Shown here in pieces: positions 6,368-14,538 of a DNA stretch of 27,215 nt. Source of the stretch: Thermoproteota archaeon (GTDB lineage: Archaea > Thermoproteota > Thermoprotei_A > Sulfolobales > Pyrodictiaceae); NCBI GenBank assembly GCA_013153105.1, contig JAADFC010000137.1:1-27215 (forward strand). The letters are read 5' to 3'. Both the position numbers and the translations under genes were made by a program. Position 1 is the first letter of the stretch. The number at the start of each line of letters is the position of its first letter. Under the pieces are notes generated by a model, which was not told where the DNA came from, did not search any database, and saw nothing but the letters and a program-made list of their open reading frames with translations.

Positions 6368-7870
6368 GTGGCTCTGGAGCTGGGGGAGCCGCTGGGCTAC
6401 GTCGTTGACGGGGCGACGCCGACCTCCGCGAGGTTCGTCTCCACGAGGCCGCCGCCTGTAGGCGACTACGTCGTCATAGAGGCTGGCGGCGACTACGTGC
6501 TAGGCATGGTTAGAAGCGTGGGCACGAGGAGCCTTACCCTCTCGTCGCTGCCTGGGGTCTATGACCCGGTTGTGGTGGAGAAGCTCAGCGCCGAGGCCGG
6601 CGCGGGCGACGTGTTCTTCGAGTGCAGCGCCCGTCTGCTTGCCACCCTGTCGGGCGGCTCGCCTAGGCTGCCGCCGCTCCCTGGGGCGCGCGTCTACCGG
6701 GCCCCCAGCGGGCTGCTCGCGAGGCTCTTCGGCGGCGCCGAGGGCCGCTCGGTTAGGGTTGGCGTCCTCGCCACGCGGCCCGATGTAGAGGTCCGCGTGG
6801 ATGTTAACACTATGGTTACACGCCACACCGCAATCCTCGCCGTGACGGGGGCGGGCAAGAGTAATACCGTCGCCGTGGTGGCTGACAGGCTTGTACGCGG
6901 CTACAATGCGACACTGCTCATCTTCGACTTCCACGGAGAGTACGTGGGCTCAAGCATCGGAGGCGGAGTCAACGTTATCGAACCCAGGCTCAACCCGCGC
7001 CACCTCTCCATATCGGAGCTAATGACGCTGCTGGGCGTGGAGCACCGGTTCTACCACCAGGAGCGGGTGCTGAGGAAGGCGCTGGAGAAGGTTGAGTCAG
7101 ACGTGTTCCAGGGCTCTTTCATCGACGGGCTCCGGGCCGCCCTGGAGGGCTCCGCGAGGCAGAAGGGGGACGAGGGCAGGGCCGCCGTGGCCCTCCTAAA
7201 CAAGCTTGACAGCCTCCTCGAACGCTATGGCGACATCTTGGACGACACTGCAGTGGACCCGGTGTCCGGGCTGGAGCCGGGTAGGGCAAACGTTCTAGAC
7301 TTGAGCCGCGTCGACGAGGACGCCGCAGATGTTATAGTAAGCCATGTGCTTCGCATACTGTTGTGGGAGAGGAAGCTCTACAAGCTCCGGGGCAGCAGCA
7401 GGGTGCCCTTCCCGGTTCTGGTGGTCCTGGAGGAGGCCCACATCCTGGCGCCGAGGGACGAGGATACCCTGAGCAAGTACTGGCTGGCGCGCGTGGCCAG
7501 GGAGGGGCGCAAGTTCGGGCTCGGCCTCATGCTGGTAAGCCAGAGGCCCAAGGGGCTTGACCAGGATATACTCAGCCAGGCCAACAACATGATAGTAATG
7601 AGGCTCGTCGAGCCCACAGACCAGAGGTACGTGCAAGCTGCCAGCGAGGCGCTCAGCGAGGACCTGCTAGAGCACCTCCCCTCCCTGGCCACCGGCGAGG
7701 CCGTCCTAGTGGGGCCCTTCACCCCCCTGCCGGCCCTCGTTAAGATAGACAGGTTTGAGGGCCGCCTCGGAGGCAGCGACCCCGATGTGGTGGAGGAGTG
7801 GACGCGAACACGGGCGGCTGGCTCCCCCGCGGAGCCCGGGGGCAGTGAGCTATACGAGGAGTTCCTCTGA
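6368..7870 (+). CDS. herA: DNA double-strand break repair helicase HerA
   Basis: HerA is a hexameric bipolar DNA translocase that works with the NurA nuclease and Mre11-Rad50 to resect broken DNA ends. The 500-aa protein has an N-terminal HAS-barrel (about 1-125), a RecA/FtsK-like ATPase with Walker A TGAGKS (residues 160-165), FDFHGEYVG after the next strand, Walker B LVVLEEAH (E355/E356), and the late segments VSQRPKGLDQDILSQANN and RLVEPTDQRYV typical of HerA. The length is normal. The start is GTG. It is the first gene of a herA-mre11-rad50 run, with 26 bp to mre11; nurA is absent from this window. Confidence 0.95.
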   Translation: MALELGEPLGYVVDGATPTSARFVSTRPPPVGDYVVIEAGGDYVLGMVRSVGTRSLTLSSLPGVYDPVVVEKLSAEAGAGDVFFECSARLLATLSGGSPRLPPLPGARVYRAPSGLLARLFGGAEGRSVRVGVLATRPDVEVRVDVNTMVTRHTAILAVTGAGKSNTVAVVADRLVRGYNATLLIFDFHGEYVGSSIGGGVNVIEPRLNPRHLSISELMTLLGVEHRFYHQERVLRKALEKVESDVFQGSFIDGLRAALEGSARQKGDEGRAAVALLNKLDSLLERYGDILDDTAVDPVSGLEPGRANVLDLSRVDEDAADVIVSHVLRILLWERKLYKLRGSSRVPFPVLVVLEEAHILAPRDEDTLSKYWLARVAREGRKFGLGLMLVSQRPKGLDQDILSQANNMIVMRLVEPTDQRYVQAASEALSEDLLEHLPSLATGEAVLVGPFTPLPALVKIDRFEGRLGGSDPDVVEEWTRTRAAGSPAEPGGSELYEEFL

Positions 7871-7896
7871 GCCACGCCGCTGGGGGCTGGCGGCAG

Positions 7897-9114
7897 TTGA
7901 GCGGGTCTATACAGGTTCTCCACACGGCCGACACGCACCTGGGCTACAGGCCTTATGGGAGCGTGGAGCGGGAGAACGACATATACGAGGCCTTCACGGA
8001 GACTATTGAGATAGCGCTGCGCGAGCACGTGGACGTCTACGTTGTTGCAGGCGACGTGTTCAACAGCCCTAGCCCGCCGCCGCAGGCTATAAGGGTGGCG
8101 TACACCCAGCTGAGGAGGCTGACGGATAAGGGCATACCCGTAGTGGCGGTTATGGGTGACCACGACGTCCCGCGCAGGAGGCACCTTCCCGCGCTGATTC
8201 TGCTCCGGGACCTGGTGGGCGACCGCTTCTACCTGCTGGGCTCCGTGCCGGAGAAGAGCCTTGACGACGCTAAGGCTATAGTATCCACCAGGTCGGGGCC
8301 GCTCTACGTTGCAGGGCTACGCAACGTTAAGGGCGCCAGTGCCCGGAGCCAGCTGCGTATGCTGCTCAGGATGCTCTCCAAGCCTCCAAACGATAAGCCT
8401 TCAATGCTCGTTCTACACCAGGGTCTCCGTGAGGCTGTGGGCCCGGAGTACGAGCTGGAGCTTGGGGAGCTTCCCCGAGGCTACTCGTACTATGCCCTCG
8501 GCCACGTCCATGTTACCAGGGTCTACCAGCTCGGCGAGAGCAGGGTCGTCTACCCCGGCTCCATAGAGGCTCTGCGCAGGGACGAGGCCCGCCAGCAGGG
8601 GGAGCGGTACGCGGTGCTAGCCGAGCTGAACGCCGGGGGCTCTAGGGCTGAGCTGGTCAAGCTTAGAAGGCCGCGGCCACAGCCTGTCGTCGAGATCCAG
8701 TTCGTTGACATGGATAAGCTTAGGAGCGAGCTGGCCTCGCTAGCTATTAAGATTGAAAAGCTGGCCAGGGAGTCCGGTAAGAAGCCCGTGCTACACATAA
8801 CCATACGAGGCGTCCCCGGGGCCAGGAAGAGGGAGGTACTCAGGGTGCTCCAGCACACCCTCTCGGAGAGGGTCCTCCTCCTCCGCCCCGAGATCGTGGG
8901 CGCCGAGGAGGAGGCCACGATAAAGATGCTGGACCGGGACCCCCGCTCGGCTGGCAGGGTTTCGCCCTACACTGCACTCCTCCAGGTGCTGGGCGACGAG
9001 GAGCTTGCGGCCTTCGCTGAGGAGCTTGTTGAGAGGCTCGCAGCTCCAAGCGAGAGGGAGGCGATACAGGAGGCTAAGAGGCTCGTGGAGGAGAAGTTCA
9101 ACCTAAAGGGGTGA
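7897..9114 (+). CDS. mre11: DNA double-strand break repair nuclease Mre11
   Basis: This is the Mn-dependent 3'-5' exonuclease and endonuclease partner of Rad50. All phosphoesterase motifs are visible: HTADTHLG (H9, D12, H14), AGDVFNS (D53), the GDHDVP form of GNHD (residues 87-92, D88 in place of Asn, H89), LHQGL (H174) and GHVHV (H203, H205). The capping domain follows from about residue 265, and the Rad50-binding C-terminus is rich in Glu and Leu. The length (405 aa) is normal for archaea. TTG 7897 places the first catalytic motif nine residues in, as expected. The stop codon TGA (9112-9114) lies inside the region used as Shine-Dalgarno site for rad50, so the two are probably translationally coupled. 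Confidence 0.96.
   Translation: MSGSIQVLHTADTHLGYRPYGSVERENDIYEAFTETIEIALREHVDVYVVAGDVFNSPSPPPQAIRVAYTQLRRLTDKGIPVVAVMGDHDVPRRRHLPALILLRDLVGDRFYLLGSVPEKSLDDAKAIVSTRSGPLYVAGLRNVKGASARSQLRMLLRMLSKPPNDKPSMLVLHQGLREAVGPEYELELGELPRGYSYYALGHVHVTRVYQLGESRVVYPGSIEALRRDEARQQGERYAVLAELNAGGSRAELVKLRRPRPQPVVEIQFVDMDKLRSELASLAIKIEKLARESGKKPVLHITIRGVPGARKREVLRVLQHTLSERVLLLRPEIVGAEEEATIKMLDRDPRSAGRVSPYTALLQVLGDEELAAFAEELVERLAAPSEREAIQEAKRLVEEKFNLKG
9108..9114 (+). promoter_or_regulatory. Shine-Dalgarno site deciding the rad50 start
   Basis: GGGGTGA matches the anti-Shine-Dalgarno end of archaeal 16S rRNA and lies 5 nt before GTG 9120. It also contains the mre11 stop codon, so ribosomes ending mre11 are placed on the rad50 start. 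The alternative GTG at 9111 lies inside this site. Confidence 0.6.
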
Positions 9115-9119
9115 CAGCT

Positions 9120-11879
9120 GTGATAATTGAGAGGGTGGAGCTGGTAAACTTCCTCAGCCACCGCCACACGGTGGTCAGGTTCGAGCCCGGCATAACGGTC
9201 ATAATAGGCCCCAACGGTGCAGGCAAGACGAGCATAGTTGACGCGATAACCTACACGCTCTTCGACGAGCACAGCCGCGGCAGGAGCAAGGATAGCCTCG
9301 TCAGGCTCGGCGCCGCCGCGGCCAGGGTTACGGTGGAGTTCAAGGTTGGCAACCGGCTATACCAGGTTCAGCGCACCATACCCCGCGGACGGGGGGCTGC
9401 CACCGCGCAGCTCTACGAGTTGACCGACGGGAGGCGGAGGCTCCTCGCCCACGGCGTTAGGAGTGTGAGGAGGGAGCTGGAGAGGATACTCGGGCTCAAG
9501 ACGAGCCTCGCGGCGCTGCTGTACGTCACGCGTCAGGGCGAGCTGGAGGCGCTCCTTTCGAACAAGCAGAGCAGGGAGCAGATAATCAACACGGTCTTCG
9601 GCTTCGATAAGATGGATACTGCCTACAGGAGGATGCTTGCACTGATAAAAGAGTTCGCCGGGAGGCGGGACGTGCTCCGCGAGCGTCTGGAGGCGCTGAA
9701 GAGGGATATTGACTCGATACGGGCTAAGGAGAAGCGGCTAAGGGAGCTGGAGGCCAGGCTCGAGACGTTGAGGAGCGAGGTGGCACGCCTAGAGGCTGCA
9801 TACCGGGAGGCCAAGGCCGCCGTGGAGGAGCTTGAACAACTGGAGAAGGCCAAGCTGGCCCTCGAGAGCAGGCTGGCCCCCCTAAGGGAGCAGCTAGCCT
9901 CGCTAGAGAGGCAGCTTGCACGCGTAGAGGAGCAGCTTAGAGAGGCTGAGAAGGCTCAGAGAGAGCTGTCGAGCTTCAACGTGCCCCAGGAGGAGCTGCT
10001 CCCAACTATAGACGAGGCACTGAGACTGGCCCAGGAGGCCGCCAGGCTCCACGAGCGTCTGGAGGCGCTGAAGAGTAGGCTCGACGACCTGAATGCAAGG
10101 CTAGCTAGGATGAGGGAGCTTGAGGAGAAGGCAGCCAGGTACCAGGAGGTTGCAGGCCGCATTGAGGAGCTGAGGGAGCAGGCTACACGCTACGAGCAGC
10201 TTAAGAGGGAGGTTGAGGCCGGCGAGGAGAAGCTCACACGGCTGAAGAGGCAGTACGAAGAGGCTATGAAGCGTGTACTTAGCGTCTTGCGGAGGTTCCA
10301 GACAATTCATAGTATAGACCTAAGCGATCCCTCGAAGATTGACGAGCACCTAGCCTGGCTCATGGACACTCTCAATAGCCAGCTCGAGAAGCTGAGGGAG
10401 GAGATTAAGGAGCTCGAGAAGAAGGTGAGCGCACTCGAGGAGAGGAGGAAGCAGATAGGGGACGCCAATGATAAGCTATCATCGGCTCACGGCCGCTGCC
10501 CCGTCTGCGGGCGCCCCCTGAGCGAGGAGGAGCGGCTGCAGCTTATCAAGAAGTTCCGCGAGGACCTCGCTAAGATCGAGGCCGATATAGTGCATTTGAA
10601 CCGTAAACTCTATCTGAAGAACAAGGAGCTGAGGGAGCTCGAGGAGCGTATGAGAAGGCTGGAGGCAGTAAGGCGTAGCGTCCAGCGCTACCTGGCCACT
10701 GCCGAGAAGATACTGCAGGACATGAGCGAGCTTAAAGCTGAAACTGACAGGCTGAAGAAGAGCCTCCTCGAGCTGCAGCCGGCGTACAACGAGTACAGGT
10801 TGCTCATAGAGGAGAAGGCTGTGCTCGAGGAGGCTTGGAGGGAGTACTTGAAGCTACAGGCTTTGAGGGAGGAGGCCGAGAGGGTGAAGAGCGAGGCTAG
10901 CGAGGTCTCTGCAAGACTCGAGGAGCTGTGGATGAGGCTCTCCAGCCTCCTCGCGAAGCTAGGCATCGAGGGCGTCGATGACCCTAACTCTGTTGTGGAG
11001 GAGCTTAGCATGCTTAGAGACCGTGTGGCCAGGCTTGCGGAGAAGGCTAGGCTCGTCGACGAGCTGAGCGAGGAGAGGATGTCCATACTTGAGAGCATCG
11101 AGGCTGTGAGGGAGCGTGTGGAGCAGGCTGAGGCTGAGCTGGCGCGTCTGGAGGAGAGGCTTGCCAGCCTACGCGGGGCCCGCGGCAGGCTGGAGGAGGT
11201 TGAGGGGAGGCTTGAGGGGGCTAGGGCGGAGCTGCACCGTGTCGAGGGCGAGGTGTCGCACCTCAAGGGTGAGGTTGCTAGGCTGGAGGCGCTGCTGGAG
11301 AATGCTAGGAGGACCGAGGAGCTGCTCCGCCGCTACGAGAAGGCTGTGCAGGTGCTTGAGAGGATACGGACCGCCCTCCACCCCGACCGGGGGGCGCCGC
11401 AGGTGCTGAGGCGTCAGGCTAAGAGCGTGATGGAGTACTACCTGCGACAGATACTGGAGAGGTTTGAGCTCGACTTCCTCGATGTGAGACTTGAGGATGA
11501 CTATTCGCTCGTGCTTGTCACGCCGGAGGGGCAGAAGACAGTTGACATGCTCAGCGGCGGTGAGAGGGTTGCTTCCGCGATAGCGTTCCGGCTGGCTCTG
11601 GCCAAGGCTGCCGCTGGCAGCCTCGAGTCAATGATAATGGACGAGCCTACCGTCCACCTGGATGAGGATAGGAGGCGGGAGCTGGTGAACATTATAAGGT
11701 ATAGCCTAGACGCGGCGAGGCTCGTGCAGCTCATAGTTATAACGCATGACCGCGAGGTCGAGGAGGCTGCGGACCACGTCATCGAAGTCCGCCGCGGCGA
11801 GGGTGGAGCCAGCAGGGTCGAGGCGAGGAGCGCCACTGCGCCTGGGGGGCTGGGCGTCTTAGAGGCTGAGGCGGCATAG
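9120..11879 (+). CDS. rad50: DNA double-strand break repair ATPase Rad50
   Basis: An SMC-like ATPase that bridges DNA ends and controls Mre11. With GTG 9120 as start (919 aa) the N-terminus reads MIIERVELVNFLSH, as in archaeal homologues; GTG 9111 would add three residues. Walker A is GPNGAGKTS (residues 30-38), the Q-loop segment is YVTRQGELEALL, and long coiled coils flank the zinc hook CPVC (C460, C463) at the midpoint. The signature motif is SGGER (812-816), Walker B is MIMDEP (D841, E842) and a D-loop VHLDE follows. The last 21 bp overlap the 3' end of the converging gene at 11859-12779. Confidence 0.97.
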   Translation: MIIERVELVNFLSHRHTVVRFEPGITVIIGPNGAGKTSIVDAITYTLFDEHSRGRSKDSLVRLGAAAARVTVEFKVGNRLYQVQRTIPRGRGAATAQLYELTDGRRRLLAHGVRSVRRELERILGLKTSLAALLYVTRQGELEALLSNKQSREQIINTVFGFDKMDTAYRRMLALIKEFAGRRDVLRERLEALKRDIDSIRAKEKRLRELEARLETLRSEVARLEAAYREAKAAVEELEQLEKAKLALESRLAPLREQLASLERQLARVEEQLREAEKAQRELSSFNVPQEELLPTIDEALRLAQEAARLHERLEALKSRLDDLNARLARMRELEEKAARYQEVAGRIEELREQATRYEQLKREVEAGEEKLTRLKRQYEEAMKRVLSVLRRFQTIHSIDLSDPSKIDEHLAWLMDTLNSQLEKLREEIKELEKKVSALEERRKQIGDANDKLSSAHGRCPVCGRPLSEEERLQLIKKFREDLAKIEADIVHLNRKLYLKNKELRELEERMRRLEAVRRSVQRYLATAEKILQDMSELKAETDRLKKSLLELQPAYNEYRLLIEEKAVLEEAWREYLKLQALREEAERVKSEASEVSARLEELWMRLSSLLAKLGIEGVDDPNSVVEELSMLRDRVARLAEKARLVDELSEERMSILESIEAVRERVEQAEAELARLEERLASLRGARGRLEEVEGRLEGARAELHRVEGEVSHLKGEVARLEALLENARRTEELLRRYEKAVQVLERIRTALHPDRGAPQVLRRQAKSVMEYYLRQILERFELDFLDVRLEDDYSLVLVTPEGQKTVDMLSGGERVASAIAFRLALAKAAAGSLESMIMDEPTVHLDEDRRRELVNIIRYSLDAARLVQLIVITHDREVEEAADHVIEVRRGEGGASRVEARSATAPGGLGVLEAEAA

Positions 11880-12779
11880 CCTGCAGTGGAGCGAGTAGCC
11901 CTCCACACCAAATCCCAGCGTGTTGAAACCCTTCTTCAGTCTCCGCTCCTCCGTCACGCCCCCTCTCTTCCAGACGAGTATGGCTGCCCCATCGATGTCG
12001 GAGTAGGCTACCGCGAGGCCGTCCCAGCCTCTTGCAAGCCTCACCGGCCGCTCTGCCTCGATAAAGTGGGGGTCGACCCCCGACCTCTCTGCGAGCGCCG
12101 CGTAGCCGCGCTGCGGGCAGCTGCGTGATAGCGGGAGCAGCACCTCCTCCCAGCCCCGCGGCGGCTCCAGGCTCTCCAGGCACCTGCCCCACGCCCTCAA
12201 CCCGGAGCCCTCCTCAGCCTCGCAGCGTAGCAGCCTGTCAACCCACTCCAGACCTGTTAGGAGGGGGTAGCCCGCCTCTCCAGGGGCGACGCCGCGGGCC
12301 ACCGCGGCTGCCTCGTCGACCACCCTCTCAGCCTCCGCAAGCTGAAGGTAGGGGCCGCCCTCGAGAAGGGTGCGCTTGGTAGTGCTGATGACGGTGGATT
12401 TCCTGTACTCGAGGCCGTACAGGTCGAGGCCCGGCTCAGTGTCCACCACTATAAGGGCGTCAACCGGCGTGTACGGGGGCCACGGCACCGGCAGCACGCC
12501 AGGCCTGCAGGGGGTTACAGGCAGGCTCAGGGGGGCAGTGTACTCTACCCGCACCACGCCCCCGCGGGGCTCGTGCACTGAGCCATCCGCCGCCTTCAGG
12601 GTACAGGTAGCCTCAACGCGCACCTTCACAGGTTCAGCTGTGGCGTCTACAACCGCGTGGTAGCTGCAGGCCCGAGCCACGGCCGCACCCCTCTCTACCG
12701 GCGCCACCAGGCTCCCCTCCGGGGCCGGTTTTGGGGGGTCTCCCTTCCCCCTGGGGGCTTTGGGTGGGGCCTTTGACAC
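11859..12779 (-). CDS. Uncharacterised protein converging on rad50
   Basis: I do not recognise this 306-aa protein. The first 30 residues are Pro/Lys/Gly-rich and probably disordered. The middle holds hydrophobic strands (GGVVRVEYTAPLSLPV, DALIVVDTEPGLDLYGLEY), then a helical stretch with many Ala/Glu, and the end has WDGLAVAYSDIDGAAILVW and a terminal CRLC pair (HCRLCRL) that could bind metal together with earlier Cys residues. AGG- and GCC-type codon choice matches its neighbours, and no competing gene occupies the region, so I take it as real. The start is GTG 12779; the true start could be further in, because the N-terminal tail is low complexity. It overlaps rad50 by 21 bp tail to tail and is divergent from glnA. 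Position beside repair genes does not by itself show a repair role. Confidence 0.65.
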   Translation of the reverse strand: MSKAPPKAPRGKGDPPKPAPEGSLVAPVERGAAVARACSYHAVVDATAEPVKVRVEATCTLKAADGSVHEPRGGVVRVEYTAPLSLPVTPCRPGVLPVPWPPYTPVDALIVVDTEPGLDLYGLEYRKSTVISTTKRTLLEGGPYLQLAEAERVVDEAAAVARGVAPGEAGYPLLTGLEWVDRLLRCEAEEGSGLRAWGRCLESLEPPRGWEEVLLPLSRSCPQRGYAALAERSGVDPHFIEAERPVRLARGWDGLAVAYSDIDGAAILVWKRGGVTEERRLKKGFNTLGFGVEGYSLHCRLCRLSL

Positions 12780-12788
12780 CTAACAGAT

Positions 12789-12813
12789 GTGGTAAACCAC
12801 GTGAACGTTGTTC
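12789..12813. promoter_or_regulatory. Two small dyads in the divergent glnA control region
   Basis: GTGG-TAAA-CCAC (12789-12800) and GAAC-GTT-GTTC (12803-12813) are adjacent inverted repeats just upstream of the glnA TATA element and inside the leader of the divergent gene. They could be regulator binding sites, for example of an Lrp-family factor, which are known to control glnA in some crenarchaea. Each arm is only 4 bp, so chance is possible. Confidence 0.35.
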
Positions 12814-12832
12814 GACTCTACGGCCTCAACTG

Positions 12833-12842
12833 AGATATATCT
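12833..12842. promoter_or_regulatory. Palindromic TATA element between glnA and the divergent gene
   Basis: AGATATATCT is a perfect palindrome and the strongest TATA-like sequence in the spacer. On the plus strand it predicts a start near 12863 for glnA; on the minus strand a start near 12812 for the 11859-12779 gene. Both distances leave leaders of about 30-45 nt. A symmetric TBP site could drive both directions, with BRE sequences or the nearby dyads setting polarity. Confidence 0.55.
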
Positions 12843-12905
12843 GTTCGCTGCCCGGGCGGTGAGGCCGAACACCTGCCCAGGCCGGCTGGTTGCAGGGTGT
12901 GAATC

Positions 12906-14294
12906 TTGAGTAAGGGTCTTGAGCTGCTTGAGAAGGTACGCTGGGTCGAGATGCACTTCACCGACCTGGCTGGCTTCCTCCGCGCCGCCGCCGTCCCCGC
13001 AAGGGAGATCGACGAGAAGGCTCTCGAGAAGGGGTTGAGCCTTCTGGACGGCAGCAGTGTGGAGGGCTTCGCCGGTATAGAGGAGAGCGACTATAGGCTG
13101 AAGCCGGACATGTCAACCTTTGCCTTCCTCCCGTGGAAGGAAGGGGCCGCCAGAGTCATATCAGACGTCTACGCTCCCGGCGGCAGGTTCGTGAAGGACC
13201 CCAGGTACGTCGCTGAGCGGGCTGAGAGTCTGCTTGAGGAGCAGGGGCTGGTGGCCTATTTCGGCCCCGAGGTAGAGTTCATGCTTATAGACGAGCTTGT
13301 CCTCGACGTGGAGACGCCGCAGAGGGGGCTAGGGTACCGGGTTACGAGCCGCGAGTACCCCGAGGACATAATAACCGGGGGCTTCCAGCGCCTCAAGAAG
13401 GCTTACCACACTCCCTCCCCGATAGACATGGTTGCTCAGGTCCGCTACGAGATAGCTGAGGTTCTCGAGGACTATTTCGGCTTCCGTGTCGAGGCGCACC
13501 ACCACGAGGTGGCCGCTATAGGCCAGGTGGAGATAGACTTCCGCTTCGGCACGCTCAAGGAGACGGCTGACCGCGTTATAACCCTCAAGTACGTGGCTAG
13601 GAACGTGGCGGCCAAGCACGGGCTTATGGCTACCTTTATGCCTAAGCTGGTTGCCGCTGACAACGGCAACGGCATGCACACGCATGTGAGCCTCTGGACC
13701 AAGGATGGCAAGAACCTCTTCTACGACCCCAACGACGACTATGCGGAGCTGAGCCAGACGGCGCGGTACTTCATAGGGGGTATACTGGAGCACGGCAGGG
13801 CGCTGGCCGCGCTTGTGGCGCCCACCGTGAACAGCTACCGCCGCCTGGTGCCTGGCTACGAGGCGCCCGTATACCTGGTGTGGGGTAGGGCTAACCGGAG
13901 CGCGGCGATAAGGATACCCATGTACGAGAGGGGTAACGAGAAGGCTAAGAGGATAGAGTTCAGGAGCCCTGACCCCTCGGCTAACCCCTACCTGGCCTTC
14001 GCAGCGATACTCGCCGCCGGCCTCGATGGTGTAAAGAAGAAGATTGAGCCCGGCGACCCGCTCGACAGGAACGCCTATGCTATGAGCGAGGAGGAGAGGA
14101 GGAGGCTCGGCATAAGGGAGCTCCCGAGGAGTCTGGACGAGGCGCTCGACGAGCTGGAGAGCGACAACGAGTTCCTAAAGCCGATATTCCCGAAGGAGGT
14201 TATAGAGACCTATATAGAGATGAAGCGCCAGGAGGCGGGCAGCCTGCGCCAGTACCCCAACCCGGTCGAGGTCTACATGTACTTCAACCTCTAG
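12906..14294 (+). CDS. glnA: Glutamine synthetase, type I
   Basis: Catalyses ATP-dependent formation of glutamine from glutamate and ammonia and acts as a dodecamer in the cytoplasm. Visible motifs are the N-terminal active-site loop DGSSVEGF (D48), metal-binding EVEF (E122, E124), NGNGMHTHVS (residues 253-262), NRSAAIRIP and the EFRSPDPSANPYLAFAAIL block. The length (462 aa) is normal for GS-I. The Tyr of the adenylylation loop of bacterial GS-I beta is replaced by a DRNAYAMSEEER context, so adenylylation is not expected (family knowledge). The start is TTG 12906 with GGGTG (12895-12899) 6 nt upstream. A TATA element and dyads lie upstream and a hairpin plus T-rich tract follows the stop. 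Confidence 0.97.
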   Translation: MSKGLELLEKVRWVEMHFTDLAGFLRAAAVPAREIDEKALEKGLSLLDGSSVEGFAGIEESDYRLKPDMSTFAFLPWKEGAARVISDVYAPGGRFVKDPRYVAERAESLLEEQGLVAYFGPEVEFMLIDELVLDVETPQRGLGYRVTSREYPEDIITGGFQRLKKAYHTPSPIDMVAQVRYEIAEVLEDYFGFRVEAHHHEVAAIGQVEIDFRFGTLKETADRVITLKYVARNVAAKHGLMATFMPKLVAADNGNGMHTHVSLWTKDGKNLFYDPNDDYAELSQTARYFIGGILEHGRALAALVAPTVNSYRRLVPGYEAPVYLVWGRANRSAAIRIPMYERGNEKAKRIEFRSPDPSANPYLAFAAILAAGLDGVKKKIEPGDPLDRNAYAMSEEERRRLGIRELPRSLDEALDELESDNEFLKPIFPKEVIETYIEMKRQEAGSLRQYPNPVEVYMYFNL

Positions 14295-14300
14295 CCCACC

Positions 14301-14332
14301 GGGGCCCGGCCGGGCGCCCCTCTATTTTACTC
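14301..14332 (+). terminator. Candidate terminator after glnA
   Basis: GGGGC (14301-14305) pairs with GCCCC (14316-14320) around a self-complementary GC-rich loop, and is followed by TCTATTTTACT. Archaeal termination relies mainly on T-rich tracts, which the second part provides. The 11-mer CTATTTTACTC recurs at 16807-16817 after another gene. The T-rich part could alternatively act as a distant promoter. Confidence 0.45.
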
Positions 14333-14538
14333 CGCTAACGAGGCTTGGCCGCCGCGCAGGCACATTACCCCGTGCAGTGCCTCAACGGTTCTGGGGGTCC
14401 TGACACTCTCCCAGGCGGCTGAGAGGCGCGCTCCCGGAGGAAGTCTGGAGGATGGCCTGGGGCCGATGAGGAGGGCCCTGGGCGCATCCGAAGCAAGCGT
14501 CTCCGGCTGGGAGAGGCTGTGGAGGGTGTGGATAGGGG

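Noticed and set aside
14295..14538. Search for a small gene or guide RNA in the 244-bp glnA downstream spacer
   Set aside because: Apart from the terminator-like element only a five-codon frame and an imperfect CCGATGA were seen; nothing supportable.
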